A stretch of DNA of 64,000 bases from positions 1 to 64,000 of the forward strand of contig CAKOPW010000001.1 in assembly GCA_934101115.1 (NCBI GenBank). The letters run 5' to 3'. The notes beneath the pieces were generated by a model, which saw only the letters and a list, made by a program, of their open reading frames with translations, was not told the origin of the DNA and made no database searches. A program made the translations under genes and the position numbers. This document shows positions 23,959 to 33,093 of the stretch, one piece after another (positions within the stretch are counted from its first letter, which is position 1; every line of letters begins with the position of its first letter). The stretch comes from an uncultured Bacilli bacterium (GTDB taxonomy: Bacteria > Bacillota_I > Bacilli_A > RF39 > UBA660).

Positions 23959-25240
23959 ATAAATAATTTAGACTTCTTAATTTACTACTATTTAGGTATA
24001 CAACACATAAAATGCTTACAATTTCAGATATTATTAATGGATAAATACCAATACTTAAAAGACATGTAACAATCATAATTATAGTTTTAAAAATGGAACT
24101 TATAAGAGTTACTTTCATAGTATAAGCTGAGTAATTTAATCCTTGTAAAGTGCTAACTAAAGGCCCTTCTAAGTAGAATATTGGGAAAAATATTGAAAGT
24201 AAATGAATGTAGTCATAACCTTTAGAAGTATTGTAAACAAGACTTAATACAAAATCTCCTTTGAAAAATACAAATGTACAAAATAAAGCTCCGATTAAAA
24301 AGGAAATGATCATACTTTGTCTTAGTCTTCTTTTAATATATATTTTATCGTTATAATGTTTTGATACTTCTGGTATTAATGTTGTATTTAGTGCAAGAGT
24401 AAAAAATGATGGCATAGTTAGTATAGGTATAACGTATGCATTATATATGGCATATTCACTTTCGATGAAATTTGAAGAATAACCTACGAATAAAAGCATA
24501 TTAGTTAAAATTATTGGTTCTAAAAAGTAGCAGATATTACCAATTAATCTTGAAGAAACCGAGGGAATAGAGATGCTAAAAACATCATAAGCAATATGTT
24601 TATCCGGTAATACATCAGATACGGTAAAATGGGCATTTTTAGGGGCAAAGAAAAGGTATACGATAATCTGTACAAGTTCACATATAGCAGATATTATTAT
24701 ATAACCAGTAACGGCATGAGTGGTTGAAATGTTCATAAGGTAAGGCACTATTAAAAGCAATAGAATTAATCTTGTAAGTTGTTCAAATATGCTTGATATA
24801 GCATTCGGTAACATGTTTTGTTTTCCAAAATAGTAGCCTTTTATTATTCCGGAAATAGTTGTAAAGGGAATGACAAATGAAATTGATATTAAAGGATAAT
24901 ATAGATTAGGATTTTTTAATAAATTGTTAGCTAAAAATGGAGAAAAGGCAAATATTATTCCAATCATAACTACATTAAATAAAAGAGCAATCGGGACAAC
25001 TGATGCAAAAATACGTATTCCTCGATAATTATTTCTAGCCATAATAACACTTATAGCATAAGGAAGACCAAGCTGAGTTATAGCAATAATAAGTGAATAA
25101 CTTGGCATAATTAAAGAATATAAATTGATTCCATCTTTAATAATTCTTGTAAATATTATTTTAATAAAGAAACCTAAAAGTTTTGTAACAAGGGTACCAA
25201 TAAGTAGAATAACAGTTGATTTGATGAATGTATTTTTCAT
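23957..25240 (-). CDS. SpoVB/MurJ-like polysaccharide or lipid flippase
   Basis: This is a polytopic membrane protein of the MATE/MOP superfamily, 427 residues with about 12 hydrophobic helices. Family features: an N-terminal TLVTKLLGFFIKI segment, TQLGLPYAISVIMA, and PSVSSRLIGN near the middle. SpoVB-type proteins are usually over 500 residues with 14 helices, so this one is short. It probably moves a lipid-linked cell-wall precursor outward. The neighbouring comN gene echoes the Bacillus spoVB region. AGGAGG precedes the ATG. Confidence 0.85.
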   Translation of the reverse strand: MKNTFIKSTVILLIGTLVTKLLGFFIKIIFTRIIKDGINLYSLIMPSYSLIIAITQLGLPYAISVIMARNNYRGIRIFASVVPIALLFNVVMIGIIFAFSPFLANNLLKNPNLYYPLISISFVIPFTTISGIIKGYYFGKQNMLPNAISSIFEQLTRLILLLLIVPYLMNISTTHAVTGYIIISAICELVQIIVYLFFAPKNAHFTVSDVLPDKHIAYDVFSISIPSVSSRLIGNICYFLEPIILTNMLLFVGYSSNFIESEYAIYNAYVIPILTMPSFFTLALNTTLIPEVSKHYNDKIYIKRRLRQSMIISFLIGALFCTFVFFKGDFVLSLVYNTSKGYDYIHLLSIFFPIFYLEGPLVSTLQGLNYSAYTMKVTLISSIFKTIIMIVTCLLSIGIYPLIISEIVSILCVVYLNSSKLRSLNYL

Positions 25241-25319
25241 AACATCCTCCTTTAAATTTAAACCAAAATATTATATAATAATATATGAAAAAATATTCTT
25301 AATTATTAAAGGAGAAAAT

Positions 25320-25577
25320 ATGGAAAAGAAAATTAATACTCAAAGAGATTTATATAATAAAGTGTTACCAGCTTTGAAAACAAAAAGACATGAACTCATT
25401 TCAGCTGGTATAAAAATAGTTAAGGAAGAAGATATCTGGAATTATAATAAAAATAAAAAATGGAAGAATGCGACATCTTTGACTTTAGCGGGTATTGTTG
25501 ATGATATTTTAAATACTGATAATCAAGAATATGAAAATTATGTAGTACAAAAAATAAATAGTTTGCAAGGTGAATAA
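25320..25577 (+). CDS. ComN-like post-transcriptional regulator
   Basis: This 85-residue protein resembles Bacillus ComN (YrzD, Post_transc_reg family). LYNKVLPALKTKRHELISAG, then EEDIWNYNKNKKWK and LAGIVDDILN follow the family pattern. AAAGGAG precedes ATG 25320; upstream in-frame codons lie in the divergent gene's region and are not used. ComN in Bacillus acts on comE mRNA and localises with DivIVA. A DNA-uptake or pilus role here is possible because pilus genes are in the window, but that is inference. rel begins 2 nt after its stop. Confidence 0.78.
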   Translation: MEKKINTQRDLYNKVLPALKTKRHELISAGIKIVKEEDIWNYNKNKKWKNATSLTLAGIVDDILNTDNQEYENYVVQKINSLQGE

Positions 25578-25579
25578 AT

Positions 25580-27727
25580 ATGGAAGAATTATATGAAGAA
25601 CTTTTAAAAAAATGTGAAGAAAACGGCTATAGTGAAGAAGAGATGGAGAACATTAAACGCGCTTATGAATTTGCTTATAAGTGTCATAAAGGTAAAATGC
25701 GTAAAAATAATGAAGAGTTTATTACACATCCTTTAAATGTTGCTTTAATATGTGCTTCTTTAAATGTTGATTCAACAACTATAATTTCTGCACTTGTTCA
25801 TGAAACAATAGACAATGGACCATCTTCATTGGAAGAAATAGAAAGTCTATTTGGAGAAGAAGTTATGCATATTGTTTCATCTTTGATGAAAGTTAATAGA
25901 TTAAAACTTACTGATGAATCAGAGTCGACTTCTCTTTATTTAAGAAAAGTGCTTGTTGCTTTATCAGAGGATGTACGAGTTTTAATAATTAAACTTGCTG
26001 GTCGTGTTCATAATATGCGTACGATCGATCCTTTTTCAAAAGAAAAACAAAGACTTAAAGCAATAGAAACTCAAAATGTACTTATTCCAATTGCTCATAG
26101 ATTGGGAATAAATCAATTAAAAACAGAACTTGAGGATATCTGTTTCAGAGTTTTAAAAAATGAAGATTATAAAAGTGTTGAAGAATCTTTACCAGCTAGT
26201 CGTGAAAAGCTAAATGAAATATTAGAGGAAACAAAAGAAACTATTATTGAAGAGTTAAAACAAAACAATATAAACTTCGAGATAAAGGGTAGAGTAAAGA
26301 GTAATTCTTCAATATATAACAAATTATCTAAAGGCAAAAAGATGAGCGAAATATATGATATCATTGGCCTTAGAATTATTTGTGAGGAAGAAAGTGAATG
26401 CTATTTGATTATTGGTTTAATTCATTCACTTTATAGACCAATTCCTAAACGTTTTAAAGATTATATTTCTATGCCAAAAGGAAACTCTTATCAATCATTA
26501 CATACAGGTGTTTTTGGTCCAGAAGGATTTCCTGTAGAAGTTCAAGTTAGAACAAAAGAAATGAATGAAATTGCTGAACATGGTGTGGCATCTCACTGGT
26601 CATATAAAGAGCATTCTAAGCAAATTCAAAATGTTATGGAACAAAAGCTTCAAATGTTTAGAAATATAATTGAAGCTAACTCAAATGATATAACTGATGA
26701 TGATACTTTTGCTCAAAACATGAGTGAACTTTTAAGCACTTCAATATATGTTTACACTCCAAAAGGAGATGTTGTAGAACTTCCTGAAGGCTCTTGCCCA
26801 GTGGATTTTGCTTATAGAATTCATTCACGAGTTGGAGATACAACGATTGGAGCAATCGTAAATGATACAATCGTACCTCTAGATTATCATCTTCAAGATA
26901 ATGATATAGTTAAAATCATGACAAATGCTCAAAGTGAACCAAATAAGGATTGGTTAAATTTTGTAAAAACAACTCAAGCTAAAGCTAAAATAAAAGCTTT
27001 CTTCTCTAAAAAAGATCGTGAAGAATATATTGAACGTGGTAGAAACTTACTAGAAAAAGAATTAAAAAGGCAACATATCACTGTATCATCAGCATTGGAT
27101 GATGAACATATAAATAAACTTGTAAGTGATTTAAAAGTTACTAATCTTGATGAAGTATTATTAAATATTGGAGCTTTAAGATATACACCAAGTTATATTG
27201 TAGATTTAATGTATAATGACAAAAAGAATGTTCAAGATGTTCTTTTGGATAAGGTAATGAATTCAAGTACACTTCCAAAGGTAAATCATAAAAATGATAT
27301 CGTGGTTTCAGGATGTGATGATATTCTTGTTAATCTTGCGAGTTGTTGTAAACCAGTATTTGGGGATGAAATTATAGGATATATCACTAAAGGACAAGGA
27401 ATAACGGTTCATAAAAAGGATTGTGTAAATGTTAAAGACTTAAACGAAAGACTAATTGATGTTTATTGGAATGAAAATAGAAATGACGAAAATAAATATT
27501 ATATTTCGAAAATTACAGTTTATACGAATGGAGTTCAAAATAATATACTTGATATCGTAACTAAGTCTACAGTTAGAGGGATAAATATTAATAGTATAAA
27601 TGAAGTTAATAAAGGTGGAAAAGTTTGTTATGATTTAATTTTAAAAGTAAAAAACAAAGTTGACCTTGATAACTTCATAGAAGATTTAAGAACTCTAAAA
27701 TTTGTTACAAGTATAAGTAGGTATTAA
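25580..27727 (+). CDS. Rel-family (p)ppGpp synthetase with degenerate hydrolase site
   Basis: This is a long alarmone enzyme of 715 residues: HD hydrolase domain (about 25-175), synthetase (about 235-345), TGS (about 390-450), zinc-finger-type CC region (about 585-610) and ACT (about 640-715). The synthetase looks intact: RFKDYIS (RxKD, typical of bifunctional Rel), MPKGNSYQSLHT and EVQVRT. The hydrolase domain has lost key residues: HDxxED reads HETIDN (74-79) and KLADR reads KLAGR (138-142), removing the metal-binding Asp. Hydrolysis is therefore probably lost. comN lies upstream and dtd 1 nt downstream, as in Bacillus rel-dtd. Confidence 0.94.
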   Translation: MEELYEELLKKCEENGYSEEEMENIKRAYEFAYKCHKGKMRKNNEEFITHPLNVALICASLNVDSTTIISALVHETIDNGPSSLEEIESLFGEEVMHIVSSLMKVNRLKLTDESESTSLYLRKVLVALSEDVRVLIIKLAGRVHNMRTIDPFSKEKQRLKAIETQNVLIPIAHRLGINQLKTELEDICFRVLKNEDYKSVEESLPASREKLNEILEETKETIIEELKQNNINFEIKGRVKSNSSIYNKLSKGKKMSEIYDIIGLRIICEEESECYLIIGLIHSLYRPIPKRFKDYISMPKGNSYQSLHTGVFGPEGFPVEVQVRTKEMNEIAEHGVASHWSYKEHSKQIQNVMEQKLQMFRNIIEANSNDITDDDTFAQNMSELLSTSIYVYTPKGDVVELPEGSCPVDFAYRIHSRVGDTTIGAIVNDTIVPLDYHLQDNDIVKIMTNAQSEPNKDWLNFVKTTQAKAKIKAFFSKKDREEYIERGRNLLEKELKRQHITVSSALDDEHINKLVSDLKVTNLDEVLLNIGALRYTPSYIVDLMYNDKKNVQDVLLDKVMNSSTLPKVNHKNDIVVSGCDDILVNLASCCKPVFGDEIIGYITKGQGITVHKKDCVNVKDLNERLIDVYWNENRNDENKYYISKITVYTNGVQNNILDIVTKSTVRGININSINEVNKGGKVCYDLILKVKNKVDLDNFIEDLRTLKFVTSISRY

Positions 27728-27728
27728 T

Positions 27729-28175
27729 ATGAAATTAGTTGTAATGCGTAGCAAAAATTCCAGTGTGTCAGTTGGAAATGAAACTATTGGGAAAATTGAA
27801 CATGGACTTATGATACTTGTTGGAATAAGTGTTGATGATACTTTAGAAGATGTTCAAAAATTAGCTAGTAAAGTTTTGAATTTACGAATTTTTGATGATG
27901 AAGCGGGAGTTATGAATAAATCAATTTTGGATGTTGGTGGAAGCATACTTTCAATTTCTCAGTTTACTTTACTTGCTGATACTAAAAAGGGAAATCGACC
28001 AAGTTATATAAAAGCGATGAAAGGTGACCAAGCTATAGTTTTATATAATGAATTCAATAGAATCTTAAGTGAGCACGTTTCGGTTGAAACTGGTAAATTT
28101 GGTGCTGATATGCAAGTATCAATCTTAAATGATGGTCCAATAACAATCATAATGGATAGTAAAGGTGACAAATAG
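27729..28175 (+). CDS. dtd: D-aminoacyl-tRNA deacylase
   Basis: DTD removes D-amino acids mischarged on tRNA. The 148-residue protein, normal length, carries SQFTLLADTKKGNRPSY (the SQFTL motif) and NDGPITIIMDS (the Gly-Pro motif). Start ATG is 1 nt after the rel stop, so it is co-translated with rel. A terminator follows at once. Confidence 0.97.
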   Translation: MKLVVMRSKNSSVSVGNETIGKIEHGLMILVGISVDDTLEDVQKLASKVLNLRIFDDEAGVMNKSILDVGGSILSISQFTLLADTKKGNRPSYIKAMKGDQAIVLYNEFNRILSEHVSVETGKFGADMQVSILNDGPITIIMDSKGDK

Positions 28176-28187
28176 TCACTTTTTTCT
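28161..28187 (+). terminator. Terminator after dtd
   Basis: The stem AGGTGAC/GTCACTT around the stop codon is followed by a T-run. Confidence 0.8.
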
Positions 28188-28195
28188 TTCATTTA

Positions 28196-28204
28196 TGATA
28201 TAAT
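28196..28204 (+). promoter_or_regulatory. Extended -10 promoter of the TMEM43-like gene
   Basis: TGATATAAT is an extended -10 element 18 nt before the start. No -35 of note; the region upstream is the dtd terminator. Confidence 0.55.
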
Positions 28205-28222
28205 GAGTTTGGATGTGATAAT

Positions 28223-29068
28223 ATGAGTAATAAACTTAAAGGAATTTGTTTAATAATTTTAGCAATTGGAGTATTTGCTATGACAATCGTTTTTAATAAC
28301 AATGATAATAAGATAGCTACTGAGCTTTACAATAATTATAAAAACGTTTCATCAACGGAAGTAAAAGAAGAAAATAATGGTAAGTTGGTTGCTACAAATG
28401 GTGAGATTACACTTCTTCAAGAAGAGTTAACCGATGAAGATTTTAATGTATCTGTTTCTTCTGCTGTTTTAAAAAGAAATGTTGAAGTATTTGTTTGGAC
28501 AGAAGAACAAACAACAGAAAACGGGCAAACCTCATATACTTATAGAAAAAAATGGTCAGATGAATTAATAGACTCTTCAAAATTTAGATTTCAAGATAGA
28601 TACATAAATCCAAAGAAAATATCTTATGAATCAAAAACTATATATAATAATCAAGTTAAACTTGGAGCATTTACTTTAGGTGAGAATGAACTAAAACAAT
28701 TAAGTGTTAAAACAAAACTTACTCCTAATGTAAACAAGAAAAAACTTCCTAAAGGATTTAGCATTGTTGGAGATTATATAACTAATGCTAAAAACATTGA
28801 TTCTCCAGAAGTTGGAGATATAAGAATATCTTACACATATAATGTTGATTCAAGTTTAAGCGTACTTGCAAAACAAAATGGTACATCTTTTGATTACTAT
28901 AAAACAAAAAATGAAAAACAAGTTGATATCGTATTAAGTGGTATAAAAAGTGGAGAAGAAATTATTAAGCATTTTGAAAATAATAACTATACTAGAAATA
29001 ATATTTTGGTGATATTATCTTTAATTTTAACTACTTTAGGAATAATTAAATTAATGAAAAAAGAATAG
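28223..29068 (+). CDS. TMEM43-family membrane protein
   Basis: This 281-residue protein fits the TMEM43 family: an N-terminal membrane helix (about 5-23), a large extracytoplasmic domain with NNGKLVATNGEI, VLKRNVEVFVWTEEQ and TYRKKWS, a run ending in the NPKKI segment, and a C-terminal membrane helix (about 259-277) followed by Lys. The function of bacterial members is not known. GATGTGATAAT precedes the ATG. It is convergent with the membrane gene at 29071. Confidence 0.75.
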   Translation: MSNKLKGICLIILAIGVFAMTIVFNNNDNKIATELYNNYKNVSSTEVKEENNGKLVATNGEITLLQEELTDEDFNVSVSSAVLKRNVEVFVWTEEQTTENGQTSYTYRKKWSDELIDSSKFRFQDRYINPKKISYESKTIYNNQVKLGAFTLGENELKQLSVKTKLTPNVNKKKLPKGFSIVGDYITNAKNIDSPEVGDIRISYTYNVDSSLSVLAKQNGTSFDYYKTKNEKQVDIVLSGIKSGEEIIKHFENNNYTRNNILVILSLILTTLGIIKLMKKE

Positions 29069-29086
29069 GGTTAACTATTCTTTTTT
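29057..29086. terminator. Bidirectional terminator
   Basis: A 12-bp inverted repeat (AAAAAAGAATAG/CTATTCTTTTTT) around GGTTAA gives a stem with U-runs in both directions. It holds both stop codons of the convergent genes. Confidence 0.9.
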
Positions 29087-29415
29087 AAATTGGAAGCCAT
29101 AGCTCCTAAAGAAGAGGATATAATAATAAGTAAATAAAAGATAATCATATATAGTGATAAACCAGTTTTAAATATTAAAGATAATAGGAAGAATGCGGCT
29201 GAATATAAGCTTCCGCAAAGAAGTCCTTTTGTGTAACCTCTTTCTGTTGATACATCAGCTATCATATAACCATATATGAAAAATATCGCGATAGTTAGTA
29301 ATAAATATAATAAAGGAAATATGCTTACATTAAATAGATTGATTAAAGAAAATATAATTGTAAGCACCAATATTGAAACTAGGGGAACTAAACTTATTTT
29401 TAAATATTTTTTCAA
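29071..29415 (-). CDS. Small four-helix membrane protein (DUF3792/YrzE-like)
   Basis: This approximately 114-residue protein consists of about four hydrophobic helices with a short charged loop (DVSTERGYTKG) before helix 3. The pattern fits the TIGR04086/DUF3792 family (Bacillus YrzE), which sits in the same genomic neighbourhood as spoVB and comN in Bacillus. The start is set at TTG 29415, directly after GGTGATAAT; the GTG at 29424 is itself part of that ribosome-binding sequence. Function unknown. Confidence 0.7.
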   Translation of the reverse strand: MKKYLKISLVPLVSILVLTIIFSLINLFNVSIFPLLYLLLTIAIFFIYGYMIADVSTERGYTKGLLCGSLYSAAFFLLSLIFKTGLSLYMIIFYLLIIISSSLGAMASNLKKNS

Positions 29416-29456
29416 AATTATCACCTAGTTAAATATATTATTTAATTTTTGAATTA

Positions 29457-29807
29457 TTACAATTTAATAACTTCGTTTGCTGTATGTGAATAACTTCTAA
29501 GAAGTGGACCAGCACCTAATTTTATTCCTCCAAAGTAACGAACCACACATATGAAGACGTTGTTTAAATTGTTTCTTTCAATGATGTTATATATCGGAAG
29601 ACCAGCTGTGTTGCTTGGTTCTTTATCATCGCTTTTTTTAGCTGTGTTTTCAAATTTGTAGGCATATGGAATATGTCTTGCTTTCTTATGTTCAATTTTT
29701 AAATTGTTTAAGATTTCTTGAACATCATCAATCGAGTCTAATTCATAGTAATATCCAATAAATTTAGATTTTTTTATTTCATAAGTATAAGTGTTTAATA
29801 GTTTCAA
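29457..29807 (-). CDS. YigZ/IMPACT N-terminal domain protein, short form
   Basis: This approximately 116-residue protein carries only the IMPACT N-terminal domain: KKSKFIGYYYEL, HIPYAYKF, DDKEPSNTAGLPI and VVRYFGGIKLGAGPLLRSY. Standard YigZ/YvyE proteins have about 200-210 residues with a second (DUF1949) domain, absent here. The start is taken as TTG 29807, directly after GGTGATTG, the same ribosome-binding arrangement as its neighbour. It is divergent from uvrC. Confidence 0.85.
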   Translation of the reverse strand: MKLLNTYTYEIKKSKFIGYYYELDSIDDVQEILNNLKIEHKKARHIPYAYKFENTAKKSDDKEPSNTAGLPIYNIIERNNLNNVFICVVRYFGGIKLGAGPLLRSYSHTANEVIKL

Positions 29808-29848
29808 AACAATCACCTAATTTATAATAACATAAATAGTTAATTATT

Positions 29849-29857
29849 TGCTATAAT
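29849..29857 (+). promoter_or_regulatory. Extended -10 promoter of uvrC
   Basis: TGCTATAAT lies 25 nt before the uvrC start. It is identical to the extended -10 element before the GDPD gene. Confidence 0.6.
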
Positions 29858-29881
29858 AAGAATAAGTTTGGAAGTGATTTA

Positions 29882-31672
29882 ATGCAAAATGAAAAAATTC
29901 ATGAAAAACTAAAACTTGTACCACATTTACCTGGTAGTTATCAAATGAAGGATAAAAACGGGATAATAATATATGTTGGTAAAGCAAAAGATTTGAAAAA
30001 TAGATTATCTTCATACTTTAATGGTCGAGTTACAGGCAAAACTAAAAAATTAGTTTCTGAGATTGATACTTTTGAATATATTGTTACAACAAGTGAATTG
30101 GAGTCATTTATTCTAGAAATAAATTTAATTAAAAAATATGATCCTAAATATAATATTTTACTTAAAGATGATAAGAGTTATCCATATATTGAATATAAAA
30201 GAAAACCTTATCCAACAGTTAAAGTTGTTAGATATCTTAATGTAAAAAAAAGAGAAAATAAACATCTATTTGGACCTTATGTAAATGCATCGGCAGCTAG
30301 GAAGATGGTAAACTTAATAAATAGACTTTATCCTTTAAAAAAATGCTTAAATGGAAGAGATTTGTGTTTATATTATCACATTCATGAATGCTTGGGCTAC
30401 TGTGTTAAAAAGATCGATGAAGAAACAATTGATAATATGGAAAAACAAATTCTTGGTTTTTTAAATGGAAATGATTCAATTATTATTGATAGACTAATGG
30501 AACAAATAACTCTTGCTAGTGAAAATATGAATTATGAACTTGCTTTGGAACTTAAACAAGATCTTGAATATATAAAAGTAATACAAGAAAAACAAAGAGT
30601 AGAAATAAGCGATAGATCAAGTATGGATTTTATCAATTACTATTTTGAATCAGGTTTTATTTCAATTGAAATTTTCTTCATAAGAGCTGGGAAATTGGTT
30701 GGTGGGAAGAACAAAATAATACCAGTTGTAAGTGACGATGCAATAAGCGATTTAGAGTCTTCGATAGCTGTTTTTTATACTAAAAATGAAGTACCTAAAA
30801 CAATTATTGTTAATAAGGATATGAATACAGAAATTTTATCTGACGCTATTGGAACAAAAGTAATCACAGTTGAAAAAGGTGATAAAAAGACTTTGCTTGA
30901 TATGGCATATAACAATGCTAAAATCAATTTGAAAAACAATTTTCAAACAATTCAAAATAAAATTGAACGTACTAGTGGAGCTAATGAAGAACTAGAAAAA
31001 CTTTTAGGTATGAAAATCAATAGAATTGATTCTTTTGATAACTCAAACTTGTTTGGTACATTTGCCGTATCAGGAATGGTTGTTTTTAAAGATGGACTTC
31101 CTTCTAAAAAGGACTATCGTAAATATAAAGTAAGTGTAGATAAAAATGATGATTATAATACAATGAAAGAAGTTACTTATAGAAGATATTATCGTGCTTT
31201 AGTAGAGCATGGGGAAATGCCTGATTTAATATTGGTGGATGGTGGAATAAATCAAATTCATGCAGTAAAAGACACGATTGACTCTTTACATTTGAATATA
31301 AAAGTTTGTGGTCTTGTAAAAAATGATAAACACAGAACTAATGAGCTTTTAGATGGAGATACTTTAGAATCTTATAAAATTGATTACACATCCAATTTGT
31401 TCCATTATTTAACACGTATACAAGATGAAGTTCATAGATTCACAATCAATTACCACAGAGAACTTAGAAGTAAAGGTTCAATTAAGAGTTTGCTTGATAA
31501 TGTTGAAGGTATTGGCGATGTAAGAAAAAAGGAGCTTATGAAAAAGTATGGGTCTGTTAAAAAAATAAATGAAGCAAGTATTGAAGAATTGGATGAAATA
31601 TTACCTCATAAAGTAAGTGAGTATTTAAAAAATTATTTGAATTCATTTTATAGTAAAGATGAAGAACAATAA
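29882..31672 (+). CDS. uvrC: Excinuclease ABC subunit C
   Basis: UvrC makes both incisions in nucleotide excision repair. The 596-residue protein, normal length, has a GIY-YIG nuclease domain (about 13-95: GSYQMKD, IIYVGKAKDLKNRL), a UVR motif (about 200-235), the RNase H-like C-terminal nuclease (IDSFDNSNLFGTFAVSGMVVF) and a helix-hairpin-helix end (LLDNVEGIGDVRKKELMKKYG). GGAAGTGAT precedes the ATG. A small membrane-protein gene follows. Confidence 0.97.
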   Translation: MQNEKIHEKLKLVPHLPGSYQMKDKNGIIIYVGKAKDLKNRLSSYFNGRVTGKTKKLVSEIDTFEYIVTTSELESFILEINLIKKYDPKYNILLKDDKSYPYIEYKRKPYPTVKVVRYLNVKKRENKHLFGPYVNASAARKMVNLINRLYPLKKCLNGRDLCLYYHIHECLGYCVKKIDEETIDNMEKQILGFLNGNDSIIIDRLMEQITLASENMNYELALELKQDLEYIKVIQEKQRVEISDRSSMDFINYYFESGFISIEIFFIRAGKLVGGKNKIIPVVSDDAISDLESSIAVFYTKNEVPKTIIVNKDMNTEILSDAIGTKVITVEKGDKKTLLDMAYNNAKINLKNNFQTIQNKIERTSGANEELEKLLGMKINRIDSFDNSNLFGTFAVSGMVVFKDGLPSKKDYRKYKVSVDKNDDYNTMKEVTYRRYYRALVEHGEMPDLILVDGGINQIHAVKDTIDSLHLNIKVCGLVKNDKHRTNELLDGDTLESYKIDYTSNLFHYLTRIQDEVHRFTINYHRELRSKGSIKSLLDNVEGIGDVRKKELMKKYGSVKKINEASIEELDEILPHKVSEYLKNYLNSFYSKDEEQ

Positions 31673-31721
31673 AACTTGAACCTTATGTTTATTTATTATA
31701 AAATTATTATAGGTGAAGAAT

Positions 31722-32165
31722 ATGAGTAAAGATTTATATAAAAGTAGAAAAATGTATCAAAATCCAGTGGTTTTAATTATAGCTGTTGTGTGTGTAATGA
31801 TCTTAGCTATATTTGTTATAGATATAGTTTCTAAAAAGGTTTCAATAGCCAAAATAGATAATGACACTAAAACTGTTTTAAAAGATATTATGGAAGTTGA
31901 ATCAGAAAAAAGAAAAGAAGTGGCTGAAGAAGAATTTAAAAAGCTTGGGAATAATTCTCCAAATATAAATATTATTGAAAATGGTAATACACTTGTTTTA
32001 ATCAATAATTCGTCTTACTTTACAATTGTTGGGGAATTATTTAAGAAACCTAAATACTATACAGCGTCATTTAAAGCCTCTTACAACGATTATCATGAGA
32101 TAGTAGTGGAAAAGTATGATGATGGCGTAAATGACTCTAAAAACGATGATATAATAATAAAATAA
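31722..32165 (+). CDS. Single-pass membrane protein of unknown function
   Basis: This 147-residue protein has a transmembrane segment (about 16-38), then a charged helix (about 45-80) and a small beta-rich end (about 85-147). The ATG at 31722 is chosen because AGGTGAAG lies upstream; the in-frame ATG at 31713 is inside that signal. No family recognised. A 31-nt sequence that includes its last codon, stop and terminator is repeated exactly at the end of the next gene. Confidence 0.75.
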   Translation: MSKDLYKSRKMYQNPVVLIIAVVCVMILAIFVIDIVSKKVSIAKIDNDTKTVLKDIMEVESEKRKEVAEEEFKKLGNNSPNINIIENGNTLVLINNSSYFTIVGELFKKPKYYTASFKASYNDYHEIVVEKYDDGVNDSKNDDIIIK

Positions 32166-32190
32166 GATATTCGTGTGAATATCTTTTTAT
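32160..32190 (+). repeat. 31-bp direct repeat, copy 1 (terminator hairpin)
   Basis: This contains AAGATATTC-GTGT-GAATATC followed by T5. It is identical to 33063-33093. Here it is the stop codon and terminator of the membrane-protein gene. The two copies bracket the gene at 32218. Confidence 0.85.
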
Positions 32191-32217
32191 GTAAGATAAT
32201 GAAAGTGGGGGATTTTG

Positions 32218-33081
32218 ATGATGCAAGCAAATGTATACATTGAAAGAATAAATAAAGTGAATATTATCATGAAAATTTTAGATTGTACTCATGTCATATA
32301 TATTGGAGAAATGAAAAAAGTTGATATAAAGAGTTTTAATAAAAGATCACAATCAAGATTTATAATAGAAAAGATTGTTGCGGATTTTGAATTAATTAAT
32401 AAACTGATTGATGATTATGATTTAATCAATGCTGCTACTATTTTGCGAGCAACACTGGAAAATATTTTTTATATCCTCGCAGTTAATTATGATAAGGAAT
32501 TAAAAATTTCGTTGGATACTACTATTTCTGATTTTCGAAAAGTTCTTAAAGAGAATGAAAATGATTACTTTTTTGACAACATAGATTTAGACACTTTAAA
32601 TAGCACTTATAAATATTTATGTAAGTTTGTTCATCCGTGTTCCATGAAAGAATGTTTATCTTCTTTAACAAATACTAGAAAATATAGAAAGTATATGCAA
32701 AACAGCATGAAACATATAATGGTTACTATAGAGTATATTTATTTATCACTTTTATATAAAAATAATGTTGATTCTCTTTATTCAGTTACAATGCAATTAG
32801 TTGTTTTTACAAATTCTTATAATGTTTTGTTATTTTTGCAAGAATCAGAAGGAGATACTTCATTTATAAAAGAATTTATGTTTAATGACATAGATAATAA
32901 ATACGTAAAAGAGATACAGGATACAGTTGGAAAAATAAATGACACTCTAAAATGTGATCCGATGCTGATTGAAAAGCAAATGAAATTATTGTCTGATGAA
33001 TTCGATATCTTGATAGCTCAAACTGAATATTACGAAATTGTAAATCATATTTTAAAAAGAAAAAATAAGATATTCGTGTGA
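32218..33081 (+). CDS. Helical protein of unknown function bracketed by direct repeats
   Basis: This is an approximately 287-residue, mainly helical soluble protein. Around residues 72-88 it has AATILRATLENIFYIL and later FVHPCS, a spacing (R-x3-E ... H) that recalls DUF5677-like proteins; this is a weak resemblance. The start is ATG 32218 after GTGGGGGA; the adjacent ATG 32221 is also possible. Its last four residues and stop are encoded by the second copy of a 31-bp repeat whose first copy terminates the upstream gene. That suggests the gene was inserted or duplicated into this place. Confidence 0.7.
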   Translation: MMQANVYIERINKVNIIMKILDCTHVIYIGEMKKVDIKSFNKRSQSRFIIEKIVADFELINKLIDDYDLINAATILRATLENIFYILAVNYDKELKISLDTTISDFRKVLKENENDYFFDNIDLDTLNSTYKYLCKFVHPCSMKECLSSLTNTRKYRKYMQNSMKHIMVTIEYIYLSLLYKNNVDSLYSVTMQLVVFTNSYNVLLFLQESEGDTSFIKEFMFNDIDNKYVKEIQDTVGKINDTLKCDPMLIEKQMKLLSDEFDILIAQTEYYEIVNHILKRKNKIFV

Positions 33082-33093
33082 ATATCTTTTTAT
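33063..33093. repeat. 31-bp direct repeat, copy 2 (terminator hairpin)
   Basis: This is identical to 32160-32190. Here it encodes the last residues of the upstream gene and forms its terminator. The minus-strand gene that ends at 33090 stops within it, so it may terminate both. Confidence 0.85.
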
